Assembly (NCBI RefSeq): GCF_000523275.1
Contig: NZ_ATHQ01000001.1
Coordinates: 443,001 to 507,000, forward strand
Direction of reading: 5' to 3'
Length of the DNA: 64,000 bases
Origin: Lebetimonas sp. JH292
GTDB taxonomy: Bacteria > Campylobacterota > Campylobacteria > Campylobacterales > Nautiliaceae
Shown one piece after another: positions 60,819-64,000 of this stretch (positions are counted from its first letter, which is position 1; the number at the start of each line of letters is the position of its first letter). The position numbers and the translations under genes are program-made. Under the pieces are notes generated by a model. That model was not told the DNA's origin, did no database searches, and saw nothing but the letters and a program-made list of their open reading frames with translations.

Positions 60819-60883
60819 ATAGCATAAATTTTTCTCTTCCTCAAAATTACTTTTTAATTGTTTATCGTGTTTTGGTTTGTGTT
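60808..60883 (-). repeat. 76-bp direct repeat, copy 1
   Basis: Identical to 62515-62590 except for one base. It holds the end of a microprotein gene and, on the minus strand, a promoter (TTGAGG-N17-TATAAT). A diverged third copy is seen at about 63071-63120 (CCTACACAATTATATCACAAATTTTTTT). Confidence 0.85.
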
Positions 60884-60961
60884 TGGTCTGTCTGGCTTTA
60901 CCAATAAAGCAAATATTAAAGCTCCTGTTGCAAATAAAGCCCAAAATATATAAATACTCAT
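60854..60961 (-). CDS. 35-aa membrane microprotein
   Basis: ATG 60961 overlaps the stop of the preceding 35-aa gene (ATGA). Encodes MSIYIFWALFATGALIFALL and a polar tail KPDRPNTNQNTINN. In the neighbouring frame the same DNA encodes the basic tail KHKPKHDKQ…CYNCG found in the 52-aa protein at 62511-62669. A small shift therefore probably removed the original tail. Confidence 0.55.
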   Translation of the reverse strand: MSIYIFWALFATGALIFALLVKPDRPNTNQNTINN

Positions 60962-61065
60962 ATTTTATTTTCGTGGCGTGGTTTGTGTTTACTTGTTTGA
61001 ATTACTGAATATATTGCTAATATTGCTAATATCACTCCAAAAGTAGTCCAGATTATATGTCCCAT
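60958..61065 (-). CDS. 35-aa membrane microprotein
   Basis: ATG 61065 with AAAGGA 7-8 bases ahead. Encodes MGHIIWTTFGVILAILAIYS plus the basic tail VIQTSKHKPRHENKI. Its start lies inside the end of the interrupted 69-aa membrane gene (overlap of 13 bases), and its stop overlaps the next microprotein by 4. KHKPRHE resembles KHKPKHD of the 52-aa protein, indicating a family. Confidence 0.6.
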   Translation of the reverse strand: MGHIIWTTFGVILAILAIYSVIQTSKHKPRHENKI

Positions 61066-61178
61066 TTGCTTTTCCTTTCCAAGTATATACCTGATAGTAT
61101 TAAAATTAATCCTAATATTGCATCTACCCAGTTGATTATTTGGATATTTGATAGACTTATTCCATAACCAAAAACGCC

Positions 61179-62214
61179 GTAAAGCCCTTGCCTTTAGGCA
61201 TAGGGATATAAGGCGATAAAAGAGTTGATAGGAAATTTAATTTCCTTGAAACTCTTTTATTAATTTGTATTATATTAAATAATTTGATATAATACAAATA
61301 TGAAATGCGTAGATAAATATAAATCAAATAGAAATATTGTTTATTCCTGCAAATATCACATTGTTTGGTGCCCTAAATACAGGAGAAAAATATTAGTTGG
61401 AGAAGTAGAAAAAAGATTAAAAGAAAATAAAGAAGTAGCTAAAGAGTGTGATGTAGAAATAATAGAAATGGAAACTGATAAAGACCACATTCATATTATT
61501 TATGATGTTGACCCTCAATTTGGAAATAATAAATATAAAATAGATAACAATATTATCTGGCTTAACGGCTATAAGTTTAAATTCTGGTTAAGCAGAGAAA
61601 TAGACGGAAAAATAAAAACTGTAACCGTTAAGCGAGATAATATCGGGGATTATTGGATTTGTATAATCAGTGCCACATCGGGTAAAATCGTGGGCATTGA
61701 TTTTGGATTGAAAACTTTTCTAACTTTATCAGATGGAACACAAATCCAAGCTCCAAGATATTATCTCCAAACCTTAAAAGAACTTCAAAAACTTCAAAAA
61801 CAGCATTCTAAAAAGAAAAAATCATCTAAAAATAGAGAGAATATGAATATATAGCAATAGAAGATTTAAATTTAAAAGCAATGCAAAAGTTATGGGGTAA
61901 AAAAACTATCGATTATGCTTTTAGCGAATTTGTAAATATTCTCTCTTATAAAGTAAATGTTATAAAAATAGACAGATATTATCCTTCGAGTAAAACCTGT
62001 TCTAACTGCGGATATGTAAAAGAGGATTTAAACTTAAAAGAGAGAGTTTGGATATGTCCTGTATGTAAGACAAAACACGATAGAGACATAAACGCAAGTA
62101 TAAATATTTGCAAGGTTGGGGCATCAACCTTTGGCATAGATGGTGTAAGACCTATTATTAAACAGGCTACCATCGCTTAAAGCCAGAATCCCCCGCCTTT
62201 AGGCGTGGGGAGTA
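61179..62214 (+). mobile_element. IS200/IS605-family element, degenerate
   Basis: About 1036 bp, with ends placed by restoring the interrupted gene. The left end carries the hairpin CCCTTGCC-TTTA-GGCATAGGG (61185-61205), the right end CCCCGCC-TTTA-GGCGTGGGG (62191-62210), the paired subterminal structures of this family. There is no target duplication, as expected. The transposase genes inside are fused and deleted, so it cannot move by itself. Confidence 0.85.
61300..62180 (+). pseudogene. Chimeric tnpA-tnpB remnant
   Basis: Residues 1-75 are the front of a Y1 transposase TnpA: YHIVWCPKYRRKIL and the HUH-type DHIHIIYDV; the catalytic Tyr helix is gone. Fused in frame at DPQFG/NNKYK is an inner part of TnpB with the RuvC Asp in IVGIDFGLKTF. 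A further deletion near 61850 leads out of frame to IAIEDLNLKAM (RuvC Glu), the zinc ribbon CSNCGY…CPVC and DRDINASINI (last Asp). TnpB is an RNA-guided nuclease; with its N-terminal part and middle lost this copy should be inactive. Confidence 0.85.
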
Positions 62215-62298
62215 TGTCAAAAAAAATCCAAGTCCAATATTTTTAAAAATTTCTCCTCGTGTTTCTATATCATACCACATTTTTTTGATTATTTTCAT

Positions 62299-62345
62299 AT
62301 TATGACCTCTTCTCTTGCTTGTTTTTAATATTTTGTATTTTAATC
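62299..62345 (-). repeat. Conserved leader block before the interrupted gene (copy 2)
   Basis: Minus strand ACGATTAAAATACAAAATAT then TAAAAACAAGCAAGAGAAGAGG up to the ATG. The matching block lies at about 62897-62945 before the 76-aa gene, with small differences. It joins the hairpin array to the ribosome site. Confidence 0.7.
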
Positions 62346-62521
62346 GTGGTAGGTTATAGAGTGGTTGTTCCACTACCGCAAGTGGCGGTAGGGTGGGGAT
62401 ATGCGGTTAGATTACCGCAAGGTGTAGAAAATGAGATTAATTATTATTCTCATTTTGGTAGCGGTGGTGGCGACACCGCTCTACTAAAAAGTGCGGGTTT
62501 TCTCCCGTGCTTACCTACCAC
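62346..62521 (-). ncRNA. Hairpin array closed by GTGGTAGGT inverted repeats
   Basis: Perfect 9-bp arms at 62346-62354 and 62513-62521 enclose six neighbouring hairpins of unrelated sequence: 62360-62374, 62373-62391, 62402-62419, 62428-62456, 62460-62480 and 62491-62510, stems 5-9 bp. A promoter on the minus strand (TTGAGG-N17-TATAAT, in the repeat at 62515-62590) would start transcription right at the outer arm. So the array is probably the 5' part of the message for the interrupted 69-aa gene, or a small RNA. Not a CRISPR: no repeat-spacer period. Confidence 0.55.
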
Positions 62522-62669
62522 AATTATAGCATAAATTTTTCTCTTCCTCAAAATTACTTTTTAATTGTTTATCGTGTTTTGGTTTATGTTTAACATCGCT
62601 ATTAAAAATTATTATTATTCCGATTAGTGTTATTAATCCTCCAATTATTCCCAATAATATTCCATTCAT
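62511..62669 (-). CDS. 52-aa membrane microprotein with CxxC-type tail
   Basis: ATG 62669 overlaps the stop of the 76-aa gene (ATGA). One helix (MNGILLGIIGGLITLIGIII) is followed by a charged tail: KHKPKHDKQLKSNFEEEKN then LCYNCGR. The last 25 codons are the 76-bp direct repeat, so the same DNA is both protein tail and promoter for the next unit. Function unknown. Confidence 0.6.
   Translation of the reverse strand: MNGILLGIIGGLITLIGIIIIFNSDVKHKPKHDKQLKSNFEEEKNLCYNCGR
62515..62590 (-). repeat. 76-bp direct repeat, copy 2
   Basis: Pairs with 60808-60883 (one mismatch). Carries TTGAGG, 17 bases, TATAAT on the minus strand directly before the hairpin array. Confidence 0.85.
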
Positions 62670-62896
62670 TGTAAATCCTCCAATTTGTCAGTTTCTATTT
62701 TTAATTTCCAAGTTAAATATAAAACTATAACTATTATAGCAATAAATCCAAAAGTTACTAATAATTGTTTAAAAAAAGGCAATTTATCAAATGCGTTAAA
62801 AATAAAAGCTATCATACCAAATAATGCAGTTAAAACAATTCCCCAAGCTAATCGGTAATTTGATACTTTTTCTTTTTCTTTCTCTAATTGGCTCAT
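62666..62896 (-). CDS. 76-aa two-helix membrane protein
   Basis: From ATG 62896 (GAGAGG 6 bases ahead): MSQLEKEKEKVSNYRLAWG, helix 1 (GIVLTALFGMIAFIF), a short loop NAFDKLPFF, helix 2 (LLVTFGFIAIIVIVLYLTW), charged tail KIETDKLEDLQ. It is the first gene of the upstream microprotein unit and overlaps the 52-aa gene by 4 bases. Similar in plan to the 75-aa protein at 36.1 kb. Confidence 0.65.
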   Translation of the reverse strand: MSQLEKEKEKVSNYRLAWGIVLTALFGMIAFIFNAFDKLPFFKQLLVTFGFIAIIVIVLYLTWKLKIETDKLEDLQ

Positions 62897-62905
62897 ATTA
62901 TCCTC

Positions 62906-63070
62906 TCTTCTTTTGCTTGTTTTAAATATTTTGTATTTTAATCGTGGTAGGTTACCATCGGCTAATCCGGCAAGGGTGGCGGGTAGGGAGTTGGGATAGC
63001 CCAACTGAAAGGTAGCCGATGGATAGGATAGTTATAGTCCTATTGATAGTGACTCTTGCCCTGTATCTCC
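62906..63070 (-). ncRNA. Structured leader before the 76-aa gene
   Basis: The conserved block (to GTGGTAGGTTA at about 62944-62954) is followed by CCATCGGCTA (62955-62964) and TAGCCGATGG (63013-63022), a perfect 10-bp long-range stem. Inside it lies AGTTGGG-ATAG-CCCAACT (62989-63006). A third stem ATAGGA…TCCTAT is at 63023-63043. TATAAT on the minus strand follows near 63080. The same architecture as 62346-62521 but with entirely different hairpins. Confidence 0.5.
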
Positions 63071-63156
63071 TACACAATTATATCACAAATTTTTTTATTA
63101 CTCATAATTTATTCTTAAAAGATTTTATTTTTACTTTTTTATTTTCCATCTTTTTT

Positions 63157-63541
63157 TTATTTTCTCTTTAAAAGTTCTATTGAAAAAAACTCTTTTAATT
63201 TAAACGTAGGAGCTTCTCCTTTTATTAACCCTTCTAATTTTTCATCTTCTTTTTCCTGTTGTTTATATTTCAAAATGGTTGTTATATAATCGTCTGTATA
63301 GGTAATATAATATTTTCTGACATTATAAAGGAACTCTTTTGGAGTTAGGATTTTTTCTTTTAACATATAAGCAATATCATAAAAATCCCTTATTTTAGTT
63401 ACCTTCTTTTGTAAAAATATTATATGCAATATCCCTGTTTCTTAATATATAGGCTTCATTTAATTTCTCTTTTTCGGATATATTCTCAAATAAGTTTTTT
63501 TCAGGCAAAAATTTTTTATATTTTTTTATAAGCTTTTCTTC
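63157..63541 (-). pseudogene. Remnant of a nucleotidyltransferase-type (AbiEii-like) protein
   Basis: Two frames: EEKLIKKYKKFLPEKNLFE … RNRDIAYNIFTKE, then KIRDFYDIAYMLKEKILTP up to FSIELLKRK. The K-x-RDFYDI-x2-ML motif is typical of the C-terminal part of AbiEii/AbiGii-type toxins. The transferase domain is missing and one frameshift is near 63415. The match is by motif only and uncertain. Confidence 0.45.
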
Positions 63542-63769
63542 AAGTTAGATATTAATTTATCCGGATAAATATACTTAATTTGTTTCTTAAAAATCTTGAA
63601 ATTGTTTTTCTTTAAGAAAAAAAATAAATTTTCCTTATCAAACCAATCAACATATTTTGAATAAGGCATACTCCTAACATCAATAACTATATCAATATCA
63701 TATTTTTTTAGTAAATTAGTAAAATTATCTAATGTGTGAATAGAATGTCCTTGTAAAAATTGTTTTCAT
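63526..63769 (-). pseudogene. DUF488-family remnant
   Basis: ATG 63769 begins MKTIFT. With two bases restored it continues as GHSIHTLDNFTNLLKKYDI, then DIVIDVRSMPYSKYVDWFD, the diagnostic opening of DUF488. It ends after about 75 codons, half the usual length, and its end overlaps the transferase remnant. Decayed. Confidence 0.65.
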
Positions 63770-63795
63770 TTTTTTTTACTTTTGTGTTTAATTCA

Positions 63796-63816
63796 AAACA
63801 GGGGCAGCCTACCCCT
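63796..63816 (-). terminator. Rho-independent terminator
   Basis: Minus strand AGGGG-TAGGCTG-CCCCT followed by GTTTTG, two bases after the stop of the partial gene at the window edge. Confidence 0.75.
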
Positions 63817-63817
63817 C

Positions 63818-64000
63818 TTACCATCTGCTTATCATATTCCTGTCTATTGAACCGACCTGTCTGCTTACAGAACTGATATTTGAATTGACGCTTGCCAAAT
63901 CGGCTGAGATGACTTTTTGGAGTTTTAGTATATCTCCTCTTATTGTTCCTGTACTATCGCCTAAAAGTTCTGCTATATGAACAATATTATTGCGCTCATC
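63818..64000 (-). CDS. C-terminal end of an unknown gene (cut by right edge)
   Basis: The last about 60 codons of a frame entering from the right: HIAELLGDSTGTIRGDILKL, then ISADLASVNSNISSVSRQVG and a stop. Heptad-like spacing suggests a coiled coil, as at the ends of phage tail, tape-measure or sensor proteins. Slightly richer in GC than its surroundings. Family cannot be told from this part. Confidence 0.55.
   Translation of the reverse strand, partial: DERNNIVHIAELLGDSTGTIRGDILKLQKVISADLASVNSNISSVSRQVGSIDRNMISRW

Larger units (their letters stand above)
61053..62298 (-). pseudogene. 69-aa two-helix membrane protein gene split by the IS element
   Basis: The 5' part (62298-62215) encodes MKIIKKMWYDIETRGEIFKN and IGLGFFLT. 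The 3' part (61178-61053) encodes GVFGYGISLSNIQIINW and VDAILGLILILSGIYLERKS to a stop. Removing exactly 61179-62214 joins 28 and 41 codons in one frame into a two-helix protein of the same plan as the 76-aa protein (62666-62896) and the 75-aa protein (36117-36344). AGAGG precedes the ATG. Confidence 0.7.

Noticed and set aside
60753-60944. 63-aa frame starting MGFICNRSF
   Set aside because: Its front is the wrong frame of the 35-aa microprotein and its end runs into the hairpin; only the middle (KHKPKHDKQ…CYNCG) reflects the ancestral tail.
62346-63050. CRISPR array or integron attC sites in the hairpin-rich leaders
   Set aside because: There is no regular repeat-spacer period, each hairpin differs, and the GTTRRRY/RYYYAAC core pairs of attC are not found in the right places.

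Overview
The window is AT-rich (roughly 30% GC) bacterial chromosome. Gene content and order point to Campylobacterota (former Epsilonproteobacteria). The indicators are a birA-parA-parB-atpF'-atpF-atpH-atpA-atpG-atpD cluster with two unlike b-type stalk genes, a nadD-rsfS-gap-pgk-tpiA-fabI block, a FliN/FliO-like/CheX-like trio, a short bacterial SRP RNA and A/T-rich promoters. A thermophilic Nautiliales-type organism (Nautilia, Caminibacter, Lebetimonas) is my best guess. That is inference from protein style and was not tested by a search.

Layout. 0-7.1 kb: F1Fo ATP synthase genes (atpD cut by the left edge), ParAB and biotin ligase. 7.2-13.9 kb: fmt, then a phosphate hub in which pstSCAB and phoU-phoB-phoR diverge from a gap holding a near-canonical Pho box. 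13.9-18.8 kb: small proteins, mnmG, flagellar/chemotaxis genes and a TauE-like permease. 18.9-23.2 kb: a frameshifted uvrA, a DUF134-NifX-like pair behind an operator-bearing promoter, and a damaged YfaZ-like gene. 23.2-26.8 kb: accA, fabF, acpP, an RRM protein and a hypothetical gene. 26.8-33.1 kb: dnaE (one frameshift), a Crp-family regulator, a damaged hom and an aminotransferase. 33.1-36.4 kb: two heavily frameshifted envelope genes, rlmB, a MntA/HepT-type toxin-antitoxin pair and a two-gene membrane microprotein module. 36.4-50.8 kb: porin, fabI, glycolysis genes, nadD, argS, gmk, a damaged acidic receiver-like gene, fliR, an ABC ATPase, tsf, rpsB, luxS and the SRP RNA. 50.8-59.3 kb: YyaL-like protein, SagB-like nitroreductase, EI24, MscS, MarC and a truncated GGDEF/EAL gene. 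59.4-64 kb: an accessory zone of gene remnants (endonuclease, HipA, DUF488, nucleotidyltransferase, phage-like tail), an IS200/IS605 remnant, and tandem units of tiny membrane proteins behind hairpin-rich leaders.

Three patterns cut across the window. (1) A family of degenerate 7-bp repeats (units such as GTGAGTT, ATGAATT, GTGAAAA) sits directly behind many genes, supplies start or stop codons to neighbours, and interrupts one gene twice. (2) Many frameshifts are explained by a one-base change in an A or T run, usually a missing A. This could be sequencing error, true decay, or decay masked by transcriptional slippage. (3) A recurrent pair, a 69-76 aa two-helix membrane protein overlapping or abutting a 26-52 aa single-helix peptide, occurs three times. 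Two copies lie in tandem behind arrays of distinct hairpins. The third pattern is the best candidate here for an undescribed system.
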